The notes beneath the pieces were generated by a model. That model was not told the origin of the DNA and did no database searches. It worked only from the letters and a program-made list of their open reading frames with translations. Shown here piece after piece: positions 54,101 through 61,299 of a stretch of 64,000 nucleotides of DNA. How positions within the stretch are numbered: the first letter of the stretch is position 1; the number at the start of each line of letters is the position of its first letter. The DNA lies in the NCBI RefSeq assembly GCF_039521325.1, contig NZ_BAAACD010000024.1; one strand, 5' to 3'. The stretch is from Clostridium_X cadaveris. Lineage in GTDB: Bacteria; Bacillota; Clostridia; Clostridiales; Clostridiaceae. Both the position numbers and the translations under genes were made by a program.

Positions 54101-54829
54101 GCTATCAACAATTTGTGACGACTTAACTTCTCTTTCTTTAGCTAAAATCTTTTTACTATCTTCAAGTTTTGCTTTTGCAGCATCTAGTTTAGTTTTCCCC
54201 TCAGCAAGTTTATCGTCAACAGAACTCAAAACTTTGTTATTAATTGAATCTATCTTTTTATCATCCAATTGAATCTTAAGCTTTTTTTCTACTAATCCTA
54301 TTCCCGAAACCGATGCAACTCCATCTATTCTTTCAAATTCAGGTATTATGTCTTCTTTTACTACCTTTGTAACTTCTTTTACATCCAGACCGCTTACATC
54401 TACGCTAGCCACCATTACCGGCAGCATATCCGGATTAAGTTTCATCATCATAGGTGAACCTATAGTTTCATCTTTAAGTTGAGCTTTAACCATATCAATC
54501 TTACTATTCATCTCTATTATGGCACTATCCATATTTACATCTTGATTAAATTCAAGCATTATCGTACTTGAATTCTCACTTGACACACTATTTATATTTT
54601 TTACTCCACTAGTAGTAGCTAGAACACTTTCTAATGGCTTGGTAACGGCTGTCTCAATTTTCTCTGGACTAGCACCTGGATAGGAAGTAATTATCATCAC
54701 ATATGGCAGATCTATGCTTGGTAACAAATCCGTTGTCATTTTGGTAAAAGATATGCACCCAAGCAAAACCACTAATATCATAGCGACAGCTACCGTCATA
54801 GGTTTCTTTACACTATATTTCGAAATCAT
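51173..54829 (-). CDS. RND-family efflux permease (SwrC/AcrB-like) with coiled-coil insertion
   Basis: Membrane pump of 1218 residues with twelve helices. Visible: FTKMTTDLLPSIDLPYVMI at the N-terminus, GASPEKIETAVTKPLE, ALGVGMLVDNSIVVIENIYR (helix 4 region with the proton-relay acidic residues), and the second half IALAIAFIYLIMVAQFQSLLSPF, then SGVVVNNGIVFVDYVNQLR. A stretch of about 180 residues (200-380), strongly helical and rich in Lys/Glu, is inserted in the first porter region where AcrB has its TolC-docking part; it makes the protein longer than SwrC. No adaptor or TolC gene is adjacent, as expected in a monoderm. The substrate is not known; SwrC-like pumps export lipopeptides or drugs. 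Confidence 0.88.
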   Translation of the reverse strand: MISKYSVKKPMTVAVAMILVVLLGCISFTKMTTDLLPSIDLPYVMIITSYPGASPEKIETAVTKPLESVLATTSGVKNINSVSSENSSTIMLEFNQDVNMDSAIIEMNSKIDMVKAQLKDETIGSPMMMKLNPDMLPVMVASVDVSGLDVKEVTKVVKEDIIPEFERIDGVASVSGIGLVEKKLKIQLDDKKIDSINNKVLSSVDDKLAEGKTKLDAAKAKLEDSKKILAKEREVKSSQIVDSSIAISDGRIQLENALKNLPKTQNELEKKREGLIKQKELLEELIKWQMNQGIPVLDEEKNALEQFNIGIKQINDGIEAIKQQKPDLEAKLIELSKGQKNLEVGKMILSEEMAKASVTISNAEAELDKNIKQFEESRDEAYKKAGVKEVFTKDTISKILKAENFAMPAGYINESGEKYLVKVGEQFSTVEELENLLLFNINVEGVGPIYLKDVAKVEFIDNAEDMYAKVNGNDGVVLSFQKQSTASTAAVSDKINETIKKMESSNDGINITPLDDQGIYINVVVQSVLNNLILGGILAVIILFIFLRSIKPTIIIAFSIPISLLFAVVMMYFSGVTMNIISLAGLALGVGMLVDNSIVVIENIYRLRNQGVNAAKAAVKGAAQVSGAIFASTLTTICVFLPIVFTEGISRQLFTDMGLTIAYSLIASLVIALTLVPAMSSNMLIQADEKEHKFFDKFVEKYERILGWSLKHKASIMILVVIMLVVSIAASVSKGTTLMPSMDSNQISISIKMPKGSTRDEARAMSDIVMDRILTIEDIDTAGAMQNSGSSTMMGMGGNENSVSFYVLLNKDKKLSSKEVADIITEKTSDLDCKIKVQSSNMDMSALGGSGISVEVKGNNIDRLKQISKDIAEILKDTEGTIDISDGLDGGTMETRIVVDKNKAMEKGLTVAQVYQEVASAIISESEAITLNVESNEYPVILVNDDESKLNREDLKNHEITIKKDGNEETVLLKEIAVISEEQSLKSINREGQIRAMTVKAYIDSSHNIGLVSNDFKKKLKNYDVPEGYTVEMKGEDKSIKDAFTDLVKMIALAIAFIYLIMVAQFQSLLSPFIVLFTIPLAFTGGFLALALTGFEISMIALLGFLVLSGVVVNNGIVFVDYVNQLRLEGMDKKEAILVTGKTRIRPILMTALTTILGLSTLAMGIGMGSDMIQPMAIVTIGGLSYATILTLFVVPIMYDILHRKPLKPIVIDDNDLK

Positions 54830-54900
54830 TTATATGTCCCCCAGTTTTTATAAGTAATTCTTTATATAAGTTTGAGTTATTACTACTATCAAACGATTGT

Positions 54901-54929
54901 TTTACATATATTGTAAAATATGTTATTAT
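54901..54929 (+). promoter_or_regulatory. Promoter of the L25-like gene
   Basis: TTTACA, a 17-bp spacer, then TATTAT with TGT immediately before it, about 46 bp ahead of the ATG. A good sigma-A match, divergent from the RND gene. Confidence 0.6.
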
Positions 54930-54974
54930 AGAACTATCATCATTTTATAAATTTTAAACAAGCGAGGTATAATA

Positions 54975-55277
54975 ATGGAAGCTAAAACATTTAAAGTATA
55001 TCAAAGAACAAAAAATGAAAAAATTAATCAACTCAGAAAAAACAAAGAAATTCCTTGTGTGATTTATGGTAAATCTTTGGAACAATCTCTTTTAATAAAA
55101 ATAGATAAGTCTGAATTAATTCGAATGTTAAATAGTAAAAATGTTAACTCATTAATCACTTTTAGATTAAACCGTAAAAGATTAAAGTGTTTAATCAAAG
55201 AAGTTCAAAAAGATAATAATCATGACATACTTCATATAGATCTATTATGTTTAAATAAGAAAAAAGTGGTTATATAA
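54975..55277 (+). CDS. Short bL25/Ctc-like protein
   Basis: Protein of 100 residues resembling the N-terminal 5S-rRNA-binding domain of ribosomal protein L25: LRKNKEIPCVIYGKSLEQSLLIKIDKSEL, followed by CLIKEVQKDNNHDILHIDLL. It has no C-terminal TL5-type extension, so it is the short form found in E. coli L25 but not in most Firmicutes Ctc proteins. Its sequence is unusually rich in Lys and Asn. The ribosome site is GAGGTA before the ATG at 54975. It could be a general-stress Ctc paralogue. It sits alone, divergent from the RND gene. Confidence 0.72.
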   Translation: MEAKTFKVYQRTKNEKINQLRKNKEIPCVIYGKSLEQSLLIKIDKSELIRMLNSKNVNSLITFRLNRKRLKCLIKEVQKDNNHDILHIDLLCLNKKKVVI

Positions 55278-55304
55278 TCATTTCCACTTTTCATACTTTT
55301 TATA

Positions 55305-55350
55305 GCCTGCAATTCATTGTTGAATTTATTATAACGAATTACAGGCACTT
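55305..55350 (-). terminator. Terminator of the aldolase gene
   Basis: GCCTGtAATTC and complement (one mismatch) around a 20-base AT-rich loop, just after the minus-strand stop. A smaller AAAGTGG/CCACTTT hairpin spans the end of the convergent L25-like gene. Confidence 0.7.
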
Positions 55351-55358
55351 CTCATATA

Positions 55359-56387
55359 TTATAAGCTCCAACTCTTAAGATCATCAATAAATTCTCTAAC
55401 CTTTTCTTCTAAAGTAGCCCATGATGTTACCAATCTTATAACTTTACTTCTGTCATCCCATTTCTGCCAAACACTATATTCATACTTTAAATTTATTTTT
55501 TCTAATATTTCATTAGGTAAGATAGGAAATATCTGATTAGTTGATGTCTCTATCATAAAATCATATCCTAATTCCTTTATCCCTTTTTTTAATATAGCCG
55601 CCATATTATTGGCATGGTTTGCTAAATCAAAATATAAATCATCTTTAAACAATTCATAAAACTGTATTCCTAAAAGTCTTCCTTTTGCAAGCATTGCACC
55701 TTTCTGTTTTATAAAAAATCTAAAATCACTTTTTAATTCCTCATTACATATAACTATGGCTTCACCCATAAGGGCTCCTCCCTTTGTTCCCCCAATATAA
55801 AAGGCATCTGTAAGCTGTGGCATGTCAGAAAGCTTCAAATCATTTTCTTCTGATTTTAAAGCCGCTCCTATTCTTGCTCCATCTAAATATAAATATAAAT
55901 GATTTTTTTTGCATTCTTCTTTAAGAGCTATTAATTCTGATTTTGTATATATGCTTCCTATCTCTGTTGAATCAGATATATATACCATTCTAGGTTTTAC
56001 CATATGTTCATCTGTGTGTTCATCAACTACACTCTGTATATGACATGGTTTTAGCTTTCCATCATTTACAGCCACAGATATAACTTTATGTCCAGTAGCC
56101 TCTATAGCTCCGGTTTCATGCACAAGTACATGTCCGCTATTTGCAGCAATCACTGCTTCATGAGGTCTTAAAAATGCTGATATAGCAGTGAGATTCGTTT
56201 GAGTACCGCCTACAAGAAAATGTATATCTGCCTTATCATAATTTATCTTTTTCTTTAAAACACTTCTAGCCTTATCGCAGTATATATCTAAACCATATCC
56301 TTCGGTTTGCTCATAATTTGTCTCCACTATAGCTTTAATTATTCTTTCATGAGCCCCTTCGCTATAGTCATTTTTGAAACTATACAT
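55359..56387 (-). CDS. PLP-dependent threonine aldolase-family enzyme
   Basis: Fold-type I PLP enzyme of 342 residues in the beta-eliminating lyase/low-specificity L-threonine aldolase group. Visible: YSEGAHERIIKA at the N-terminus, FLVGGTQTNLTAI (phosphate loop), HVLVHETGAIEATGHK, YLDGARIGAAL (Asp that contacts the pyridine nitrogen) and the internal-aldimine lysine in YIGGTKGGALMGE. The likely reaction is L-threonine (or allo-threonine) to glycine and acetaldehyde. It lies 25 bp after msrA on the same strand and may be cotranscribed with it. GGGGCGG precedes the start. Confidence 0.87.
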   Translation of the reverse strand: MYSFKNDYSEGAHERIIKAIVETNYEQTEGYGLDIYCDKARSVLKKKINYDKADIHFLVGGTQTNLTAISAFLRPHEAVIAANSGHVLVHETGAIEATGHKVISVAVNDGKLKPCHIQSVVDEHTDEHMVKPRMVYISDSTEIGSIYTKSELIALKEECKKNHLYLYLDGARIGAALKSEENDLKLSDMPQLTDAFYIGGTKGGALMGEAIVICNEELKSDFRFFIKQKGAMLAKGRLLGIQFYELFKDDLYFDLANHANNMAAILKKGIKELGYDFMIETSTNQIFPILPNEILEKINLKYEYSVWQKWDDRSKVIRLVTSWATLEEKVREFIDDLKSWSL

Positions 56388-56412
56388 TTTTTAACCGCCC
56401 CTTTACTATCCA

Positions 56413-56889
56413 TTAATCATCGAATTTTATATGACAGTATCCGTCAGGATTTTTTCTTAAATATCCTTGGTGATATTCCTCTGCCTTATAATAATTTTTA
56501 AGTTTTTCAATTTCTGTTGCTATAGGCATTAGATATCTCTTTTGAGTATTTTCCTTGCTCTTCTTTAATGTATCAAAATCTTCTTCATCTATGTAGTAAA
56601 TGCCGCTTCTATACTGTCTTCCTGAATCCATTCCTTGTCTGTCCACTGATGTAGGATCTATAATACTCCAAAACTTTTCTAACAAATTTTCTAATGAGAT
56701 TTTTTCTTCATCATATGTAACATAACATACCTCTACAAAATCAGTATCATTATTACAAACCTCTTCATAAGTAGGGTTTTCTGTCTTACCATTTGCATAT
56801 CCAACTTCAGTATTTAATACGCCTGTTATCATAGAAAAAACTTTTTCTACACCCCAAAAACATCCACCACCAAATACTATTTTTTTCAT
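56413..56889 (-). CDS. msrA: Peptide methionine sulfoxide reductase MsrA
   Basis: Enzyme of 158 residues that repairs methionine-S-sulfoxide. The catalytic site FGGGCFWGVEKVF sits at the N-terminus with an ordinary cysteine (codon checked; no UGA). Further on are VGYANGKTENPTYEEVC, SGRQYRSGIYY and AEEYHQGYL. The usual C-terminal resolving cysteines found in E. coli MsrA are absent, except for one near the end (GYCHIKFDD). No MsrB domain is fused. A ribosome site of GGAGG lies upstream. It precedes the aldolase gene. Confidence 0.93.
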   Translation of the reverse strand: MKKIVFGGGCFWGVEKVFSMITGVLNTEVGYANGKTENPTYEEVCNNDTDFVEVCYVTYDEEKISLENLLEKFWSIIDPTSVDRQGMDSGRQYRSGIYYIDEEDFDTLKKSKENTQKRYLMPIATEIEKLKNYYKAEEYHQGYLRKNPDGYCHIKFDD

Positions 56890-57048
56890 TTTAATCCCTC
56901 CTAATTGTTAGTAATATTTCATATAGATATCTTATTTCCCTATAATTTAGTTTATTTTTTATAATTTAAATTATACACCTATTTTTTATTTTAAAAGTAT
57001 AACATAAAAAAATTCATCAAAAATTCCTATTATTTAGGCAAAAAAATA

Positions 57049-57090
57049 CCATGATATTTAAAATGGGAGGTTTTAAATATCATGGCCTTA
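57049..57090 (-). terminator. Terminator of the PPEP-like protease gene
   Basis: CCATGATATTTAAAA and its complement around a seven-base loop, followed on the minus strand by ATTTTTTT. It lies downstream of the protease stop. Confidence 0.85.
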
Positions 57091-57133
57091 CTTTTTATAT
57101 AAACGGGAAGTTTATTAAAATTTATTATATACT

Positions 57134-58027
57134 TTATATTGAATTTACAGCTTGTCTTACTACTTCATAAGTCCTAGGCGCTACAGATTTTAAAGCTCCA
57201 GGATTTTGTATATATATTTTGAATGCTTCTGCAAAGCATTCTGTTGATGAACTCTTGGCATAGTTGCTATGTAAATATGATGCTATAGCATCTCTTTCTG
57301 CTGGGAATATATCCTTTTTAAAATCATCAGCTTCTGATCTACCGAAAGTAGTGCTATGTTTTCCGTTACTTTTTGTAAAGCCAGCCATTTCATCTACGAA
57401 GTGACCGAATTCATGAATTATAGAGCTTGTACTATTCGAGGATCCTTGAACATATATAGTATTTGATGGCGAATATTTATATAAAGCTGATATAGATCCA
57501 GCTGGTCTATTACCTATGCTATAATTTGTAGCTATATCCTTTGATGTAACTATTATCTTTCCACCTATTGCTCTAAATCTATTTACAATATTAGATGGTA
57601 TAACTGATATTAATCTATCTACTTGAACAGATCTTTCTGAAGATACATCTCCTTCTACTTGTACATATTTTAAACTATAACTTGGGTTCTCTTGAGATGA
57701 ACTTGTTTTATTTGATGAAGTCCCATTGCTAGAAACTTTTTCATTTGAAGTCCTATTTGTATCACTATTCTTGGCTTCTTTTACATTATTTGTAGCTTTT
57801 TCTTGCGGTGACGTATTATTTTCTGTTGTTTCAGCTTTTTTCTCTTCTTTTGGTGGATTATATCCTTCATACAAAAGTTCTTCTGACTCTTTATATTTCA
57901 CCGGTGATGAATACTCTATTTGTTTATTTTCTTCTGCAGCCTTAGCTTTAACATCTCCAATTGCTGTCATTCCAACAGAAACTACAATAACTGAACTGAT
58001 TATTATTCCTAATATTTTTTTATTCAC
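57134..58027 (-). CDS. Secreted metalloprotease, PPEP/anthrax lethal factor-like (M34)
   Basis: Exported zinc protease of 297 residues. Signal peptide 1-30, then a low-complexity, Ser/Thr/Asn/Lys-rich linker (about 35-118), then a catalytic domain (about 120-297). It has the zinc motif HEFGH at 205-209 and a downstream ligand glutamate in TECFAEAF (263 or 267). This layout and spacing resemble the C. difficile Pro-Pro endopeptidases, which cut secreted surface proteins between two prolines to release cells. Its own linker contains YNPPKEE, a possible self-cleavage site. The start at 58027 follows a GGAGG site. Substrate not shown. Confidence 0.78.
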   Translation of the reverse strand: MNKKILGIIISSVIVVSVGMTAIGDVKAKAAEENKQIEYSSPVKYKESEELLYEGYNPPKEEKKAETTENNTSPQEKATNNVKEAKNSDTNRTSNEKVSSNGTSSNKTSSSQENPSYSLKYVQVEGDVSSERSVQVDRLISVIPSNIVNRFRAIGGKIIVTSKDIATNYSIGNRPAGSISALYKYSPSNTIYVQGSSNSTSSIIHEFGHFVDEMAGFTKSNGKHSTTFGRSEADDFKKDIFPAERDAIASYLHSNYAKSSSTECFAEAFKIYIQNPGALKSVAPRTYEVVRQAVNSI

Positions 58028-58238
58028 GTTTTCACCCCTCCTACAAAACTTTAATATTTTTTTTATTTAAATTATACTTTATATTATAATACTTTTATTT
58101 AGTAAAAAATATAGTTATTTTAACTTTTTCATTAAATTACTCTTTTTTTCTTTTTTATGCCTATTTATTTTTAAATTATCATTTTATGAAAAATATTTAA
58201 TAATAATTTTTCTAATTTTATTTATATATTTTAGAGAA

Positions 58239-58267
58239 TTGTACCCTTAACTTCATTATGGTAAAAT
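58239..58267 (+). promoter_or_regulatory. Promoter of the nitroreductase gene
   Basis: TTGTAC, a 17-bp spacer, TAAAAT with TGG directly before it. It lies about 34 bp ahead of the ATG. Confidence 0.55.
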
Positions 58268-58300
58268 TTAAATATATTTTATATTAAAGGAGGTTTTTTT

Positions 58301-58822
58301 ATGAATGAAGTACTTAATAACATCCTTACTAGAAGAAGTGTTAGAAATTTCAAAGATGAACAGATAAAAGACGAAGAATTAGAACTTATACTAGAAGCTG
58401 GTATCTATGCCCCTAGTGGTAAAAACGAACAGAGCTGGCAGTTTACCGTTGTTCAAGGTCACGATAAAATAGAAAAACTTGCAAAAGTTGTAAGAGAGGC
58501 ATTAGGGCGTGATGAAGGATATAATTTTTACGCTCCACCAACTTTAATAATGCTTTCTAACGATATAGATAATTCCAACGGTCTTGCTGATTGTTCTTGT
58601 GCACTAGAAAATATATTTTTAATGGCTAACTCATTAGGAATAGGTTCTTGCTGGATTAATCAATTAAAAACCTTATGCAATGAAGAATCTGTAAGAGCTG
58701 TATTAGATGAATTTGGAATCCCTAAAAATCATGTAGTATGGGGAATGGCATCTATCGGATACCCTGCAGTAAAACCAGAAGCAAAACCACGTAAAAATGG
58801 TGTTGTTAAATTTGTAAAATGA
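58301..58822 (+). CDS. Nitroreductase-family FMN oxidoreductase
   Basis: FMN-binding oxidoreductase of 173 residues. N-terminal RRSVRNFKDEQI (FMN phosphate site), then EAGIYAPSGKNEQSWQF, ADCSCALENIFLMANSLGIGSCWI, and a C-terminal GMASIGYPAVKPEAKPRK, all typical. It is shorter than NfsB, as in the small clostridial group. It reduces nitro, quinone or disulfide-type substrates with NAD(P)H; the natural substrate is unknown. A strong ribosome site (AAAGGAGG) precedes the ATG. It is convergent with the end of the ethanolamine operon and shares its terminator. Confidence 0.9.
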   Translation: MNEVLNNILTRRSVRNFKDEQIKDEELELILEAGIYAPSGKNEQSWQFTVVQGHDKIEKLAKVVREALGRDEGYNFYAPPTLIMLSNDIDNSNGLADCSCALENIFLMANSLGIGSCWINQLKTLCNEESVRAVLDEFGIPKNHVVWGMASIGYPAVKPEAKPRKNGVVKFVK

Positions 58823-58845
58823 TTTTACTCTTATAGACATAAGAT

Positions 58846-58884
58846 AAAGAGGCATTTAAGATTATAATCTAAAATGCCTCTTTA
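58846..58884. terminator. Bidirectional terminator at the end of the eut operon
   Basis: A 19-base arm beginning AAAGAGGCATTT pairs with its near-perfect complement (one mismatch). T-rich on both flanks. Confidence 0.9.
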
Positions 58885-58893
58885 TTGTGTGCT

Positions 58894-59382
58894 TTAGGCT
58901 TGAGTTGCCCAATCTGCTGGATAAGTTACATAAATAAATCTAGCATAGTTTGGAACTGAAAATTTTATACTGCTTCCTTTTGGAATTAAAATTAATTCCC
59001 CTGGGTCTGCAGACACCTTATTTCCATTTATAACTATATCCAAATGACCTTCTATAACATAATCTATTTCATCATAATTTAAAGTCCAGTCAAATGTTGT
59101 CTCTTTCATAACCATAACGCCGCACCCAAGTCTTGGACTTTCTTCTAATGTAAATAAATCTTTAGTGTATACTTCATCTGTTATATTGCCTGTATCTAAT
59201 CTGTTAGATTGATCAACTTTTACGGTTGGAACTTTAACTGAAATCACACCGCTTGCATCTTTATTTCTTATGTAATCTAGTGCATTTTCTTGTTTTGCTC
59301 CACCTAACTGCTCAACTATTATTTGTCTAACTAAATTTTCCAATACTGACCTATCTAAATCTTTCTTATCCATATTAAGCAT
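58894..59382 (-). CDS. eutQ: EutQ, ethanolamine-utilisation cupin protein
   Basis: Cupin protein of 162 residues. A helical N-terminus (DKKDLDRSVLENLVRQII) precedes a beta-barrel: GVMVMKETTFDWTLNYDEIDYVIEGHLDIVI, then VSADPGELILIPKGSSIKF. EutQ was reported to have acetate kinase activity and to be needed for microcompartment assembly in enterics. The N-terminal amphipathic helix has the pattern of a microcompartment encapsulation peptide. The ATG at 59382 overlaps the eutH stop (ATGCTTAA) and has AGGA seven bases upstream. It is the last gene of the operon. Confidence 0.88.
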   Translation of the reverse strand: MLNMDKKDLDRSVLENLVRQIIVEQLGGAKQENALDYIRNKDASGVISVKVPTVKVDQSNRLDTGNITDEVYTKDLFTLEESPRLGCGVMVMKETTFDWTLNYDEIDYVIEGHLDIVINGNKVSADPGELILIPKGSSIKFSVPNYARFIYVTYPADWATQA

Positions 59383-60466
59383 TTTCCTTTCCTAATGTCT
59401 TGTTTGCAATAAATATAGCCACTATTACAGCAGTAATACCACCTACTAATTTTGCGACTATCATTGGAGCAATCATATCTGGATTAAATCCTGCCGTAAA
59501 TCCTAAATGGTCTCCAAATACGAAAGCTGCTGATACTGCAAAAGCCACATTTATTATTTTTCCTCTGTTATCCATATCCTTCATCATATCAAGCATTGGA
59601 ATACAGTTTGCAAGGCTTGCTACAAGGCCTGCTGCTGCTACTTCATTCATTCCTAAAACTTTTCCAAGTCCCATCAAAGGCTTTTTAAATACCTTAGTTA
59701 TTACATAAACAAGTGGAAATGCACCTGCTAATACTATAGCTATATCTCCTACTATAGCAATACCATCATGTATTGGATTCATCCCTGGAATGACAACTAT
59801 TCCTGTAAGCTGTTCTATTATAGCAGCACCTAATCCTATTGTAATAACTATGAGAACAAACTTTCCAAAGTATGTAAATCCAGTTATCATTGCTTTTTCA
59901 AAGAATACTAATCCTAATGCAATAAGTACTGCAAATATAATTATAGGAACTAAATTTCTTAAAATCATCATGATAGGAAATCCTGCTACAAGACCTCCAA
60001 AGAACGCCCCTACTGGAACTGTTATTATACCCGCTAATATACCAGTTGCAAGATATTTATGGTCTTCTTGCTTTATAATGCCAAGAGCAACAGGAATTAT
60101 AAATACTATAGTAGGTCCCATAAGCGCTCCTACAATAAGTCCTCCAAAAAGTCCTGCATTAGGGTCAATTGCAAGCTCCATAGCAAGAGGTGCACCACCC
60201 ATGTCATTTGCAAGAAGTGATCCTGCAAACATGGCTGGGTCGGCTCCAAGCAAATTAAATAGAGGAACTATAACTGGCTTTAGTATATCAGCAAGCACTG
60301 GTGCTAATGATATAACTCCAACCATAGCAAGAGCTAAAGATCCCATAGCCATTATACCTTCTTCAAATTTTTCCCCTAATCCAAACTTATTTCCTATACA
60401 TTTATCTATGGCTCCTAAAGCCATAAAGATTACCATAATATAAATTATAATCTCATTTATTCCCAT
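59375..60466 (-). CDS. eutH: EutH, ethanolamine permease
   Basis: Membrane protein of 363 residues with about ten helices. Recognised from the N-terminus with IDKCIGNKFGLGEKFEEGIMAMGSLALAM and the conserved LANDMGGAPLAMELA, then FGDHLGFTAGF near the C-terminus. It carries ethanolamine across the membrane and matters when external amine is protonated and scarce. AAAGGAGGAAG precedes the ATG. It overlaps eutQ and lies 18 bp after the PduT-like gene, so it belongs to the same transcript. Confidence 0.95.
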   Translation of the reverse strand: MGINEIIIYIMVIFMALGAIDKCIGNKFGLGEKFEEGIMAMGSLALAMVGVISLAPVLADILKPVIVPLFNLLGADPAMFAGSLLANDMGGAPLAMELAIDPNAGLFGGLIVGALMGPTIVFIIPVALGIIKQEDHKYLATGILAGIITVPVGAFFGGLVAGFPIMMILRNLVPIIIFAVLIALGLVFFEKAMITGFTYFGKFVLIVITIGLGAAIIEQLTGIVVIPGMNPIHDGIAIVGDIAIVLAGAFPLVYVITKVFKKPLMGLGKVLGMNEVAAAGLVASLANCIPMLDMMKDMDNRGKIINVAFAVSAAFVFGDHLGFTAGFNPDMIAPMIVAKLVGGITAVIVAIFIANKTLGKENA

Positions 60467-60484
60467 AAAACTTCCTCCTTTCGG

Positions 60485-61033
60485 TTACTTTAGCATTTCC
60501 ATTATCATAGAATCCGGAGATGGTATTACAGATATATTTATAATTTTCTTTTCATCTATAGCCTCTCTAGCTGCTCTTACTCCATTTTCTACATCACTTA
60601 CTTCTCCAGATATTATTGATACAAATTTACCACCTATGCAGAAAGCTAATTGCATCTTCACAATAGAAACATTTGAATCTTTCATAACTTTATCTAAAGC
60701 CTGTATCCCGCTACACACATTAGATGTCTCTATAATTCCTAATGCTCCTTTATTTGTTACATTGTACTTATTCTTTAATCCAAGAATTATATCATTATGT
60801 ACAGCATTTACTATAAATGTATCTACAGCATATCCATTACTTATGGATATGCCATAATCTATTGATTCCTTTACTTCCCCTTCATTGCCACTGATTATAG
60901 TCAAAAATTTTCCTGGACATATATTTTTAAAAAGAATAAGCTCAACGCTGGATTTTTTTACGATTAAATCACTTATTTCTATGCCTTTACTTATAGATCT
61001 AAATTCCATGGCACCTATACTTCTATGCATCAT
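60485..61033 (-). CDS. pduT: Tandem-BMC shell protein, PduT-like (likely Fe-S)
   Basis: Shell protein of 182 residues made of two fused BMC domains (about 1-90 and 91-180), forming a pseudo-hexameric trimer. The first domain starts IGAMEFRSISKGIEISD and contains NICPGKFLTIISGN; the CPGK cysteine is where PduT holds a 4Fe-4S cluster at the pore of the trimer. The second domain starts GALGIIETSNVCSGIQALDK. It is closer to PduT than to EutL, which is circularly permuted. It overlaps eutN by 11 bp. Its presence suggests electron transfer across the shell; this is inference from the motif. Confidence 0.85.
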   Translation of the reverse strand: MMHRSIGAMEFRSISKGIEISDLIVKKSSVELILFKNICPGKFLTIISGNEGEVKESIDYGISISNGYAVDTFIVNAVHNDIILGLKNKYNVTNKGALGIIETSNVCSGIQALDKVMKDSNVSIVKMQLAFCIGGKFVSIISGEVSDVENGVRAAREAIDEKKIINISVIPSPDSMIMEMLK

Positions 61034-61295
61034 CTACCTCTACCGAATCAATTATAGCTATTATAGTGGAATCAACAGGAACCTCTGAGGATCCAACAGC
61101 TTTTCTTGCCGAACCCCCTTGAGTTATCATAACTAAATCATCTTTTCCTGCACCAACACTATCCACAGCTATAACAAGATTTTCACTTTCTTTATGATTG
61201 TTTATTATAGGTCTTACCACTAAAAATTTTTGTCCATTTAAATTTTCATTTTTTCTAGTAGACCATAAACAGCCTACAACTCTTCCCATAATCAT
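61023..61295 (-). CDS. eutN: EutN/CcmL-family pentameric vertex protein
   Basis: Small shell protein of 90 residues. It has GRVVGCLWSTRK at the N-terminus, LVVRPI, VIAVDSVGAGKDDLVMITQGGSAR in the middle, and DSTIIAIIDSVEV at the end, the standard EutN/CcmL pattern. Pentamers of this protein cap the vertices of the microcompartment. The start is taken at ATG 61295; the ATG two codons in is possible. It lies 4 bp after the preceding gene and overlaps the next. Confidence 0.93.
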   Translation of the reverse strand: MIMGRVVGCLWSTRKNENLNGQKFLVVRPIINNHKESENLVIAVDSVGAGKDDLVMITQGGSARKAVGSSEVPVDSTIIAIIDSVEVDDA

Positions 61296-61299
61296 AAGA

